Assembly: GCF_028464145.1 (NCBI RefSeq)
Contig: NZ_JAQPCG010000001.1
Coordinates: forward strand, 558,001-622,000
DNA length: 64,000 nt
Source: Maribacter sp. PR1
Lineage (GTDB): Bacteria; Bacteroidota; Bacteroidia; Flavobacteriales; Flavobacteriaceae
Direction of reading: 5' to 3'
A program made the position numbers and the translations under genes. Below are positions 27,401 through 35,396 of the stretch, piece after piece. Below the pieces are notes generated by a model. It saw only the letters and a program-made list of their open reading frames with translations, was not told the DNA's origin and did not search any database. How positions within the stretch are numbered: position 1 is the stretch's first letter; every line of letters begins with the position of its first letter.

Positions 27401-27610
27401 GGTTATCTCGTTATATGCTTTGTTGAGGTTGTTATCATTAATCCAAGTGTTGAGCCTTTTGATAGCAGCTAAAAGCCTGTCTTTTAGAATAACTTCTGTG
27501 ATGTCCGCTCTTTCATCTTGCTGACTGGCATCAAAATAATGATACCCCATCTGCTGGAACAACTTTATGGCTGGTAATTCGCTGTGGATGTATTCTGGTG
27601 ATTGGTTCAT
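24431..27610 (-). CDS. hsdR: Type I restriction enzyme, R (restriction/translocase) subunit
   Basis: A 1059-residue HsdR. The N-terminal nuclease domain has PDLVVYINGLPIGVIECKSP near residues 135-155, the D...ExK endonuclease motif. The SF2 motor carries Walker A in HTQGSGKS (near residue 288), DEAHRSH near 437 and FTGTP near 465, with helicase motif VI-like ARVNRSRKG near 720. A C-terminal helical domain binds the methylase core. With HsdM and HsdS it translocates unmodified DNA and cuts it at a distance. It starts with ATG at 27610, overlapping the DUF1643 stop by one base, and overlaps the YgjP-like gene downstream. All motifs appear intact, so it is probably active. Confidence 0.95.
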   Translation of the reverse strand: MNQSPEYIHSELPAIKLFQQMGYHYFDASQQDERADITEVILKDRLLAAIKRLNTWINDNNLNKAYNEITTVNGASLMEINEKVWELIRGGTFSVKQTIDGVEEFKVVHFIDYLHPDNNDFLVVNQMKYHGRYQHSVPDLVVYINGLPIGVIECKSPTAQNAWDKAYSDLKYYQENSPKLFHYNQICAGIWEVGGRYGAINSPQQFYSVFKTSKEDTDIINQAKKDQDKLIIALFKKERVLDIIRHFVLFEVEEGSTIKKLPRYQQLRATNKTIARLQGGEGGVVWHTQGSGKSLTMAYVTRKLQAPEYGFNNPTVLIMTDRKDLDRQITTTFQNVGFKNVNQASSVVHLDKLLRNDYGGIITTTLQKFQETDKDATTSTDQTELEEHGNLKIEKHLNEKTLTKITKVLQKGKWVEIERVEIELEELSRKENLYILVDEAHRSHYGFLASFMRTVLPNAKFVAFTGTPISKEDKSTLAEFYGGKYIDVYTIMESVADGATVELLYDEGIAKLDVKKEELDQKFEEQFGHLSEDKKDKLKREALRKYQLSAERMDAIGRHMIDHYRDKIFPDGHKAMIVCSGREAAIKYQEVLETLKGEGYHNFESKVVISIASPKSDRIAKTYYETLEWNKENPNDKRPVLVVPPEDIKDATNDFKLPFGNAAEREKSGKKKFDNTAFMIVSDMLLTGWDAPIASCLYLDKPLKEHNLLQAIARVNRSRKGKNAGYIVDYNGITAYLIQALEIFSGDIRPDDILKNINEEFPKLVMNHTKLVEFFKSMKIDRNYNREDYIDAAVRFIEPINKRDDFKVMLKDFNKSINIVLPNTKALKYQGDFKLFNEIKLRARNAYPEDEELKITKDESKMLQSMIDEHLKAEGVESLLAEPISIIDKDKFKEEIMNSSPATKELKMRNNLKHTIKVGIDKNPDFYKPLAQRLDELLKLKAEQRITQLELLKAYTDIQDEIIDQQKEGEQKGFVTERERAVYDSMKVLFGEDAEDATKTIFDLIKGELGIVGWQRKGQVKKDIENKIRRYLTTAKIEREDAKLKAKEMVEVLIKNKDA

Positions 27611-28089
27611 TAAAATTTAATTGGTATTAAATCACCATTTAAATACAAGGGATGAGCAGGTGAGTTTTCTTTGTCTTTATTTATTTTTAGATAATGTAAG
27701 TTTCTGAATTTGGAAAAAATGCGTTTTGGTCTACCTTCTTCATTGCCCCATGCACAGACAATCTTATCACACTTTATACTAAGTTCCATAAGATTCATTT
27801 CATTTTCTTCACCTATGGGATTTAATACTGATTTTAATACACTTCTATCTTTCGACCTAAAGGCGTATAAGTTGCCAACATAAAACCCCCCATAACCCCA
27901 TTTAGTAGCATAACGGAAGCACTTTCTAATGGTAGCATCGTCTTCATCAGCATCTGCTGTACTTGGATTAAGCATGATAAACAGAATAGTTGGTTTGTTT
28001 TTATCCCAGATACGCCAAAGTTGGTAGCGATAAGTTTCACAATCTGATAGTACAGCGCCTTTAATTATTTCTTTAGTTGATTGGCTCAT
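27610..28089 (-). CDS. DUF1643 protein inside the restriction operon
   Basis: A 159-residue protein of the DUF1643 family. The hallmark FIMLNPSTADADEDDATIRKC block is near residues 37-57, followed by WGYGGFYVGNLYAFRS near 64-79 and IVCAWGNEEG near 109. No catalytic activity is established for this family as far as I know. It lies between hsdS and hsdR, with a 4-base overlap at its start and a TAATG overlap with hsdR, so it is made together with the restriction subunits. Cargo genes at this spot in hsd operons are often accessory defence or regulation genes; which applies here is unknown. Confidence 0.85.
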   Translation of the reverse strand: MSQSTKEIIKGAVLSDCETYRYQLWRIWDKNKPTILFIMLNPSTADADEDDATIRKCFRYATKWGYGGFYVGNLYAFRSKDRSVLKSVLNPIGEENEMNLMELSIKCDKIVCAWGNEEGRPKRIFSKFRNLHYLKINKDKENSPAHPLYLNGDLIPIKF

Positions 28090-29405
28090 GAAGTAACAGA
28101 AGAATTTAGTTGTACTCGAACCTTACCAGTTAATAACTGCTGCATTAAGCCTTGTTTTAATTCTACGTAGTTTGTTTTCTTTTCTGATAATACTTCTAAT
28201 TTCTTATCGGTTGTATTTAGAATTTCTGATATTTCCTTTTGTTCTTGAAATGTTGGAAGCACAGAAAGAAAACTTCTTTGCATCGTTATTGGAACTTGAT
28301 TCCGTGTTGATTGTCCCATTACTTTTTCATATTGATTTTTAAAAGTTGGTGAACTAAGAAAAAATAACCAATATTTAGCATCAATAGTTTTATTGTCTAG
28401 TCTAAAATAAGTCGCAGTAGTGCTAAGTATAACAAAATCCAAATCAGTTTCTAAGAAAGCAACAGGACCGACTGTTGCATTGTGAGCAAAAAGCACATCA
28501 CCATTTTTTGCAACACCTTTTCTAAATTGCAGAGAACGTTCCATTGATAAATGTTTGCATTTCGAAAAATCAACTTTACTATTAATAAAACAATTTGCGC
28601 TAATGTACGGTACACCATCATCTATAAATTCATCTGCTTTAGGATACAATCCACCATGATTACCGTCTAAATGACTAATTATTCTACCCTCATTTAATAG
28701 GTCTTGAATCTTTACCACTTTCCAACTTTTAGGAATCTCACCCAAAGATGAATCTTTAAACTCGGTATGCCCAATGCCTTTGGTCATTAGGCGTTGCATT
28801 AAGCCTTTTTTGAGTTCTTGGGTTTCGCTTATCTGTTGGTCTATGACATCAATTTTAGCATCTACTGTGCTTAGTATTTCTGCTATTTTTTGTTGTTCTG
28901 CGAGAGGGGGTAACAGAATAGGAGTAGACTCTACCTGTGATTTATTGACGAACTTAGTGGCATTTCCACTTGTTAGCCTATCCAAATATTTGTTCGAATA
29001 CAAAAATCGCAATGCCTCTCTTACAAACGGAGGGAAAGCCAACGATTGAATAGGACGAATTAGAAAAATATTCCATGCAATCAATAAATCTATTTCCTTT
29101 TCTATAAGAACTGTTCTGCCAATCGTTCCTATGTTGGATAATAAAATCTCCCCGTATTTTGGTTGATACTTGTTTTTATACTTACACCAATCATCATCAT
29201 CCACATACTTTGTATCATTCAACTGTATTTTTTCGCTAGTAATATGTTTTGCTTGAAGTATAGGATAACCATCATTAACATATTTTACTTTTTCAGCAAC
29301 GGTATTGATTCCTTGATGATTACTAGCCGAGATATCCCCTAATGATTTTAAAGTCCAATCATCTGGTATATCATCATAGCCAAAGGGTTTAAGTTTTTCC
29401 ATCAT
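28086..29405 (-). CDS. hsdS: Type I restriction enzyme, S (specificity) subunit
   Basis: A 439-residue HsdS with two target-recognition domains. TRD1 covers about residues 10-165 and ends with LPPLAEQQKIAEIL. A conserved coiled-coil (DAKIDVIDQQISETQELKKGLMQRLM) follows. TRD2 covers about 225-385 and opens with SLGEIPKSWKVVKIQDLL. A second coiled-coil (DKKLEVLSEKKTNYVELKQGLMQQLL) closes the protein. Each TRD reads half of a bipartite DNA site; the site cannot be predicted here. The start ATG overlaps the hsdM stop (ATGA), with a second ATG immediately following. The two coiled-coil regions are similar enough to permit domain exchange by recombination. Confidence 0.94.
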   Translation of the reverse strand: MMEKLKPFGYDDIPDDWTLKSLGDISASNHQGINTVAEKVKYVNDGYPILQAKHITSEKIQLNDTKYVDDDDWCKYKNKYQPKYGEILLSNIGTIGRTVLIEKEIDLLIAWNIFLIRPIQSLAFPPFVREALRFLYSNKYLDRLTSGNATKFVNKSQVESTPILLPPLAEQQKIAEILSTVDAKIDVIDQQISETQELKKGLMQRLMTKGIGHTEFKDSSLGEIPKSWKVVKIQDLLNEGRIISHLDGNHGGLYPKADEFIDDGVPYISANCFINSKVDFSKCKHLSMERSLQFRKGVAKNGDVLFAHNATVGPVAFLETDLDFVILSTTATYFRLDNKTIDAKYWLFFLSSPTFKNQYEKVMGQSTRNQVPITMQRSFLSVLPTFQEQKEISEILNTTDKKLEVLSEKKTNYVELKQGLMQQLLTGKVRVQLNSSVTS

Positions 29406-30964
29406 ACCCCCAACTCCTTTAAAAATCCAGCTAGTTTTTTATCAATGTCAGTTTCACGTTGTTCCAACACAGCCAACTTTTGATGAACGGCTTTAATATC
29501 CACTTCGGGTTCTGGTTCGCTGGTATCAATAAAACGGGAAATATTGAGGTTGAAATCGTTTTCTGCTATTTCAGCAACATCAACAATGCGCATATATTTA
29601 TCTACATCCACAGCACCATCGTAAGCGGTTACAATTTTACTAATATGTTCTTCCAGCAATTCATTTTGGTTTTTACCATCTTTGAAATCACTACTGGCAT
29701 CAATGATGGTTACTTTACCTTTTTGTGTTTCTGTTTTGTCCTTGTTGATAATCCAAATAGAAGCTGGTATGCCAGTATTGTAAAACAATGCACTTGGTAA
29801 ACCTACAATACCTTCCACCAAATCGGCTTCCAATAAGGCTTTTCTAATCTTACCCTCTGTACCACTTCTAAACAATGTGCCGTGTGGCAAAACCACACCA
29901 GCCTTTCCATCCTGTTTCAAAACAGCTATCATATGCTGTAAGAAAGCCAAATCCGCATACCCTCTGGGTGGTATCCCATATTGAAAACGTCCATAAGGGT
30001 CGCTCACTACTTTATTATAGTTGGGTGACACTTTTTTTTCCTTACCGTTCTTGTCCAACTTCACCTCAATAGAGTTTTCGGCAGGTGTCCACCAACCACT
30101 TTGAGAAAAAGGTGGGTTGGCGATTACTCGGTCAAAAAGGGTTAGTTCGTTATTATCATTCTTGTGTTGTGGGGTGGTCAGGGTATCTCCTTTTCTGATG
30201 TCGGCATCCATATAGTTATGTAGCAGCATATTCAGTTTACCTATTGCCCAAGTACCCAAGTTCTTTTCTTGTCCGAATAGTGAAACATTTACATTGTTCC
30301 CAACTTTACCGTTGGGTTGCTGTGCTATGTATCTGGCAGACTCAATCAACATACCCCCAGAGCCACAGGTAGGGTCATACACCTTTTGTTTGGGTTCAGG
30401 TTTAATCAGCTGTACAATCAACTGTACCACGCCTCTAGGGGTATAAAATTCACCACCTTTCTTGCCAGCGTCATCGGCAAACATCTTAATCAGATACTCA
30501 TAGGCATCGCCTAAGAGGTCATTAGATTCTAGGTGGTCATTGCGCAATGAATGTTGGTTAAAGTGCCTTAACAAACGCTGTAATAACTCATCGGACAGCT
30601 TCTCCTTATCTCCAAACTTGGTAGCAGTCATAACCCCCTCTAATGAGGTGTTTTCACGCTCTATGGCTGCAAAGGCTTTGTCCAATGCAATACCAATGTT
30701 CTCGGTATGTTTCTTTATGTTCTCCCAACGAGATTCTTCTGGTAATTGAAAATAGGTTTCGTCTTCGGCATCTGCTCTGGAAACGCCATCACGTTGCATA
30801 ATGTTTTCAACCTCTTCTTCAAACACGTCATTTGAGCGTTTTAAGAATAGTAATCCGAAGATGTAGTTTTTGAAATCCGAAGAATCGATGCTTCCTCTTA
30901 ATATGTTTGCTGAATCCCACAGCCATGATTCTAGGGTGGAAAGGTTTAGTTTGTTTTGTGTCAT
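29402..30964 (-). CDS. hsdM: Type I restriction enzyme, M (DNA methylase) subunit
   Basis: A 520-residue N6-adenine DNA methyltransferase. The N-terminal helical domain begins NLSTLESWLWDSANILRGS. SAM-binding motif I is DPTCGSGGML near residue 197 and the catalytic motif is NPPFSQSGWW near residue 283. GEFYTPRGVVQLIV near 171 is typical of HsdM. It methylates adenines in the HsdS-defined site and forms the M2S core that HsdR joins. It is the first gene of the operon; the 160-base upstream gap holds an inverted repeat (ACTGAC/GTCAGT) and no regulator gene. A C-protein or antirestriction gene was not found. Confidence 0.96.
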   Translation of the reverse strand: MTQNKLNLSTLESWLWDSANILRGSIDSSDFKNYIFGLLFLKRSNDVFEEEVENIMQRDGVSRADAEDETYFQLPEESRWENIKKHTENIGIALDKAFAAIERENTSLEGVMTATKFGDKEKLSDELLQRLLRHFNQHSLRNDHLESNDLLGDAYEYLIKMFADDAGKKGGEFYTPRGVVQLIVQLIKPEPKQKVYDPTCGSGGMLIESARYIAQQPNGKVGNNVNVSLFGQEKNLGTWAIGKLNMLLHNYMDADIRKGDTLTTPQHKNDNNELTLFDRVIANPPFSQSGWWTPAENSIEVKLDKNGKEKKVSPNYNKVVSDPYGRFQYGIPPRGYADLAFLQHMIAVLKQDGKAGVVLPHGTLFRSGTEGKIRKALLEADLVEGIVGLPSALFYNTGIPASIWIINKDKTETQKGKVTIIDASSDFKDGKNQNELLEEHISKIVTAYDGAVDVDKYMRIVDVAEIAENDFNLNISRFIDTSEPEPEVDIKAVHQKLAVLEQRETDIDKKLAGFLKELGV

Positions 30965-30990
30965 TGTTCGATTAGTAATTCAACATTTTT

Positions 30991-31021
30991 ACTGACTTAA
31001 TTAAATTTAAAATTGGTCAGT
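30991..31021. promoter_or_regulatory. Inverted repeat upstream of hsdM
   Basis: ACTGAC (30991-30996) and GTCAGT (31016-31021) are inverted around an AT-rich 19-base spacer, 27 bases before the hsdM start. It could be an operator or chance in AT-rich DNA. Confidence 0.3.
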
Positions 31022-31078
31022 TTTATATTACAGTTTAAAAATATGTAAATAAAAGTGAAATACTATTTTAACAAAAGA

Positions 31079-31103
31079 AAAGACAGCTGTTTAGGCTGTC
31101 TTT
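31079..31103 (-). terminator. Terminator of the lipocalin-like gene
   Basis: AAAGACAGC (31079-31087) pairs with GCTGTCTTT (31095-31103); on the minus strand a T-rich tract follows. It isolates hsdM from the upstream lipoprotein gene. Confidence 0.75.
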
Positions 31104-31126
31104 ATTCTATATATATTGTAAATTAT

Positions 31127-31600
31127 TTACTGTCTATTGTATACAGAATAGGTATAGATATTGCCCTTTGTGCTTATTTCCACACAAGGGTCGTCAATGC
31201 CGAAATTCATAGTGTTATTACCTATAAATTCTACTTCTAAACTATAAGAATCGGGTTCACCTTCTACTGTATAGTTCAAACGATAGAAACCATCGCCAAT
31301 ATTTTCCCATGTACCCATTTGGTCTTCAAAATCTACCAATTCACCATCCCTATATCTTAAATAAGTCATATCGCTATTGAATACCAAAGTTTGGTCATAC
31401 TCATTATCGGAAGCAGGTCTGTCAGTTACTACTTCATCTGTCCCACAGCGATAATCATTTTGCGAAGCAAATAGCCATTCGCCAATAATTAATTCAGTTG
31501 CTTCTTCCATACTGTCATCATCTGAATCGTTAGAACAGGAACTTAAGCTAAACGTAAGGACTGTAACAAATAAATAGATTAAAGATTTTGAGATTTTCAT
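31127..31600 (-). CDS. Lipocalin-like lipoprotein
   Basis: A 157-residue exported protein. MKISKSLIYLFVTVLTFSL is followed by the lipobox SSC (Cys 22) and an Asp/Ser-rich linker. The mature part, starting IIGEWLFASQNDYRCG near residue 39, then TLVFNSDMTYLRYRDGE, MGTWENIGDGFYRLNYTV and EVEFIGNNTMNFGI, has the alternating strand pattern of Bacteroidota lipocalin-like domains. Two conserved Cys (CGTDE and PCVEI) may form a disulfide. Ligand is unknown. It is element cargo located between hsdM and the collagen-like gene, with its own terminator, and has no obvious link to mobility or restriction. Confidence 0.78.
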   Translation of the reverse strand: MKISKSLIYLFVTVLTFSLSSCSNDSDDDSMEEATELIIGEWLFASQNDYRCGTDEVVTDRPASDNEYDQTLVFNSDMTYLRYRDGELVDFEDQMGTWENIGDGFYRLNYTVEGEPDSYSLEVEFIGNNTMNFGIDDPCVEISTKGNIYTYSVYNRQ

Positions 31601-31706
31601 TAGATAAGATTTGGATTATTTATTTATAATATTGGATTCCCGAGAAATGCGCTGTTTAACAGAATGCCTAGTGAGACATTTGCAACCAATGATTTTGAGT
31701 TACCAT

Positions 31707-32450
31707 TTATTGCTTGATAAATGCACCCCCATCGAGTACGTTATCAGTAGCTGTATCTCTTATTTGTCCGCCAAAAACAATAGTTTCATATTGATAATGT
31801 GGTAATGCCAGATAGGCATCACCAAAACTGATAATACCATCAACTACCAACTCATTTGTATTTGCATTTTCAAGTTCAAAATATGCCTCAACTGTTTGCC
31901 CATTAGATGTTATATCAAAAGTATACCTACCTCCATTCACACTATTAGGTGCATATCTTATATTAGAAACATCCAGAGAATATAATCCACTTTCGTGTAA
32001 ATAAAAGCCCGAGAAGTCATACAATTCCGCTCCTGTAGCATCAATACCATCTGTTCCGTCTGCTCCATCAGCACCATCCACGCCATCCTGTCCATCTGTA
32101 CCGTTCTGACCATCTACACCATCAACACCATCTTGTCCATCTACCCCATCCTGTCCATCCGCACCAGCCACGCCATCCTCTCCATTTGTACCGTCTTGCC
32201 CATCTATACCATTACAGGTAACAATTTCATTGAATTGAATACCATCTGCAAACAATGTAACAATACTACCGCCATTCGGGCATTCTTCACTACCTACTTC
32301 TAAGTCAATAACTGTAGCTGTAATGCTTGCGCCATCTTGACCATCAATTCCATCCCTACCATCAGCACCAGCCACGCCCTCAATAATGGTTTCCTTTGTA
32401 CACGACAAGGAGAGACATATAATAAAGAATACTAAAAACACCTTCTTCAT
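31707..32450 (-). CDS. Collagen-like repeat lipoprotein
   Basis: A protein of about 247 residues, starting MKKVFLVFFIICLSLSC (lipobox Cys 17). Short and long blocks of Gly-x-y triplets (about 6 near residue 23 and 19 near 80-137) flank a folded segment with ECPNGGSIVTLFADG. The triplets are dominated by GQD, GVD and GAD, without proline. A C-terminal domain of about 105 residues (DFSGFYLHESGLYSLDV to GGAFIKQ) is probably a beta-sandwich trimerisation or surface domain. Bacterial collagen-like proteins form surface trimers. The longer frame upstream to 32495 lacks a signal at its start, so I take the ATG at 32450. It is probably surface cargo of the element. Confidence 0.82.
   Translation of the reverse strand: MKKVFLVFFIICLSLSCTKETIIEGVAGADGRDGIDGQDGASITATVIDLEVGSEECPNGGSIVTLFADGIQFNEIVTCNGIDGQDGTNGEDGVAGADGQDGVDGQDGVDGVDGQNGTDGQDGVDGADGADGTDGIDATGAELYDFSGFYLHESGLYSLDVSNIRYAPNSVNGGRYTFDITSNGQTVEAYFELENANTNELVVDGIISFGDAYLALPHYQYETIVFGGQIRDTATDNVLDGGAFIKQ
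32040..32210 (-). repeat. Tandem 9-bp units encoding 19 Gly-x-Asp triplets
   Basis: Nineteen consecutive Gly-x-y codon triplets, with Asp at the third place in most, make imperfect 9-bp DNA repeats (CCATC-containing on the plus strand). Such arrays gain and lose units by slippage, so length may vary between strains. Confidence 0.85.
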
Positions 32451-32717
32451 AAGGCATATGGAGCTCTGAAAACTGGATAAAGGATTAAATATCATTAATG
32501 TAAGATTTTTATTAATAAAATATAGTGGAGATTGTGAGTTGTGATAACGGTATGATTTATTATTTATTATAACTGTGAGTCTAATTTAAAAGAGAGAAAT
32601 TTGGATATACAAACATCTATAGGGAGCTAATTAAAATATAACCAAGAGTAACTCAAACCACGAAATAGACTAGTCAAGTTTGTTATATCAAAATGAATTG
32701 AATATACATTTAAGAAA

Positions 32718-32741
32718 AAAGACAGCTGATTAGCTGCCTTT
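32718..32741 (-). terminator. Terminator of the 89-aa gene
   Basis: AAAGACAGCT (32718-32727) pairs with AGCTGCCTTT with one mismatch; the minus strand continues with Ts. The sequence closely resembles the terminator at 31079-31103. Confidence 0.65.
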
Positions 32742-32760
32742 AGTTTTAGCCTTAAAAAGT

Positions 32761-33030
32761 TTAACCCATTTTTCTCCATTCAATGTAATTGGATATGAAC
32801 TTTAAAGCACATTCACATTCTGAATGATAAAACTGTCCATATTCATTTTGTATACAATACCAATCGAAGAATCCACCGTCTAACCTTTTTGGCATTAATT
32901 GAAAGAACTTCCCATTTTCAATACTTTGGTCTTCGTTCATCCTTGAATTGGTAACTGCAAAAACATTTTGATATCCAGTAAGTTTATGAAGCGTTTCTAT
33001 TATAAAGTTTTTATCTATATCAATCATCAT
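32761..33030 (-). CDS. Small protein of unknown function
   Basis: An 89-residue cytoplasmic protein with no family I recognise. It is rich in aromatic residues: ETLHKLTGYQNVFAVTN near residue 11, PKRLDGGFFDWYCIQNEYGQFY near 47-68, then HSECECALKFISNYIEW. Two closely spaced Cys (CEC) near residue 72 and His 69 could hint at metal binding, but spacing fits no standard motif. Two ATG codons occur at the start (33030, 33027). It is a separate unit with its own terminator, following the 410-base non-coding stretch after the primase-helicase gene. Confidence 0.6.
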   Translation of the reverse strand: MMIDIDKNFIIETLHKLTGYQNVFAVTNSRMNEDQSIENGKFFQLMPKRLDGGFFDWYCIQNEYGQFYHSECECALKFISNYIEWRKMG

Positions 33031-33440
33031 CTATTATATTTTAATTGTTATTATTAGAATTATAAGTTTTTCATTTTATTGGATTTAACCGTTAAGAATT
33101 TAATTTATTCAATGGAAAAAGTCCAAAATATTATTTGTTAGAGCAGACATTTTACTTTTACTAAAACATGGGAATGACATATTCAATATCCCTTCTAAGA
33201 CCCTACTAGAATTGCAGTAAGCTACTTTTGCAAGGAGTGAATAAAGGGTAGTTTGTTAAGGGAGGTCTATTCTATTACACATCTAACCTAAACTCTCCAA
33301 GCAACTAACTATTTTTCTTCATTTACTAGCTTTTTAAAAAGAAAGAGGGGATAGGTAACGTTTATAACTTTTCCTTATATACTTATTTAATTAAATATAT
33401 ATTTTAAAAGTCTTTGGAAACTACTACCCCCTCCCCTATA
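33031..33440. other. AT-rich non-coding stretch downstream of the primase-helicase gene
   Basis: A 410-base gap without a supported gene in a tightly packed element. It is strongly AT-rich around 33360-33415 (TTAATTAAATATATATTTTAAAAG) and holds short purine/pyrimidine tracts. Its place next to a replication-type gene makes it a candidate origin, but I found no convincing iterons. Confidence 0.4.
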
Positions 33441-35396
33441 TTAAGCTGATAACTTTAAAACGGCTTGCTCATCATTGTCAAGATTAGATTTAATATCAAT
33501 TGCATAAACATACCTACCACCTCTTTTTCGTTTCTTGTAACCACGTTGAGAAAGAAGTATACCTAACTTAACATTGTTTCGGTCATCTATTTGTACTTTG
33601 AACTCATCACTAAGATGATTTAGAAACTCCCCTGCATTCATATATAAATCAGCATCATTAATTTTATCCGCAGGTTTATAATTATCAATTAAATCTTCGA
33701 GAAGACTTTTTTGCCTGAATTTCTCATTTCTTGCAGTCAGCTTTTTGTTATCATCTTGGTCAAAATAGTACTTGAAACCAGATTTCAATAACTTATAGGC
33801 TTGTGAAAACACACCTTGATGATTTACTGGACTTGTATAGTCTATTTTATCAACTCTAAAACATAAATATCTCCTATTACCCGTAGTGTCCGTTAAGAAC
33901 TGGTCTTCATTGACAGAACCAATAAATGAAGCGCTTCTAGGTAAATCTTCACTCATCTTTCCATATGGTCTTCTCACTTTAACCTTGCCTTTGGTAATCA
34001 TTTCTTTCATTTCGTTATTGCTCTTTCTAGTAAGATTTGAAAGTTCATCTAAATCGATAATAAAGCATTCAGCTAAATAAATAAGTGAATCTTTACTTTT
34101 GGGTTCAATCATCCCAGAATACTGATAATGCCTTAACTGCTTTGGTAAGAGATTCCTAATAAAGGTAGACTTGCCAATACCTTGTCCTCCCGAAAATATC
34201 AACGCACTTTGGTTGACGATATCAGGATATATAGCACAAGCCACCATTGCCACAAACCATCTTTTGAAAGCATCAACAAAGAACTCATTGTCATCGGTAC
34301 TGACTCTTTTAGCCAAGTCGGCTATATAATCCGTTTCTCCATCCCAAACAGGCAGTTCAGTTAGATACTCCACCATTGGGTGAAATTCAGGCGAAAAGTC
34401 AGATTCTAGAAGGTCTACTAGTTTATTCTTGTGAATCTTCAAACCTTCGATTTTCAATTCTCTTACAAAAGAGTTAACCGTTCTGTCGGTCAGACCACTA
34501 TAACAAGTTTCACCCTTCTCCTTGTATTCAACTGAACCCTTGACAAGATTAAATCTAAAATCATATTTTCTGGATAAATAAGTCTCTATGGGGTCTGCTT
34601 CTTTAAACGAATCTTTTAAGGGCGGCAAAACCCTAGAATATGCACTATTTATGGTGCTTAAGACCTCATCCCTATCATAGGCATATTTACCCATTATAAA
34701 TTTAGTTGCTGCTTTTATGGGTATTCCTAGCCTATTACAGTTACAAGCAAGTGAATAAACGAAATTGTTTCTCTGCCCCTCAATGAATTGATTAGACTTA
34801 CTAGTAAGAACAAGTGCTTTTGAAAATTGTTCTTCAATTAAATCAACAATTTGGAAAGCCTTTGAATTTGGATTATAGAATAGTTCAGGGTCATAAGAAA
34901 TGAAACACAAACGACTAACATCTTTACCGCTTTTATCTACTTCTAAATTCAAGAGAGATTCATAATATTCGGCAACCTGTTTAAAAGCTACAGCATGTAA
35001 ATCTTTATCTGAATCGACCTGTACTAGGATTTTAAGTCCTGCGCCAGAGGGAGAGACAAACACAGCTAACGTATGTGGGTCATGAATTGCTTGTTGCTTA
35101 ATCTTTGGTAGCTTTCTAATTCCTAAGTTGTCCAAATCTAGTACAATAAGACCTGAATATTCTTTTAGATTTCCTTCTTTTCGAGATACTTTGAATGTTC
35201 CACAGGGAGTAAAACCTGTCAAACCCCTCTTCAACTGGCTATAGTCTTCATCTCTCTTTTTTCGGTCTCTAATCTCTAGTAATATTTCTTTTTGAAAATC
35301 ACCTTTCTTTATCCCTGATAAGATATCCGATAAATCCATTTCACATTTTGGCTTACTAAATCCTTCGAAATAACTTATTGTTCTTTTAGCTTGCAT
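33441..35396 (-). CDS. BT4734-type primase / VirE (VapE) domain helicase protein
   Basis: A 651-residue replication-type protein. Residues about 30-190 fit the BT4734-like N-terminal domain (YSGLIVLDLDNLG, FVSPSGAGLKILV, DVSRLCFISYDPELFYN), a primase-like fold. From about residue 330 it is a VirE/VapE-type P-loop ATPase: Walker A in FSGGQGIGKST (near 405), Walker B-like CFIIDLDELS near 440, and GSVNEDQFLTDTTGNRRYLCF near 487. Such two-part proteins replicate mobile elements in Bacteroidota. It overlaps the upstream HTH gene by 11 bases, which suggests coupled expression. The nucleotide-binding residues appear intact. Confidence 0.88.
   Translation of the reverse strand: MQAKRTISYFEGFSKPKCEMDLSDILSGIKKGDFQKEILLEIRDRKKRDEDYSQLKRGLTGFTPCGTFKVSRKEGNLKEYSGLIVLDLDNLGIRKLPKIKQQAIHDPHTLAVFVSPSGAGLKILVQVDSDKDLHAVAFKQVAEYYESLLNLEVDKSGKDVSRLCFISYDPELFYNPNSKAFQIVDLIEEQFSKALVLTSKSNQFIEGQRNNFVYSLACNCNRLGIPIKAATKFIMGKYAYDRDEVLSTINSAYSRVLPPLKDSFKEADPIETYLSRKYDFRFNLVKGSVEYKEKGETCYSGLTDRTVNSFVRELKIEGLKIHKNKLVDLLESDFSPEFHPMVEYLTELPVWDGETDYIADLAKRVSTDDNEFFVDAFKRWFVAMVACAIYPDIVNQSALIFSGGQGIGKSTFIRNLLPKQLRHYQYSGMIEPKSKDSLIYLAECFIIDLDELSNLTRKSNNEMKEMITKGKVKVRRPYGKMSEDLPRSASFIGSVNEDQFLTDTTGNRRYLCFRVDKIDYTSPVNHQGVFSQAYKLLKSGFKYYFDQDDNKKLTARNEKFRQKSLLEDLIDNYKPADKINDADLYMNAGEFLNHLSDEFKVQIDDRNNVKLGILLSQRGYKKRKRGGRYVYAIDIKSNLDNDEQAVLKLSA

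Noticed and set aside
32040..32210. Short regular repeats that could suggest CRISPR or a minisatellite
   Set aside because: They are 9-bp codon repeats of the collagen-like protein; there are no spacers and the frame stays open.
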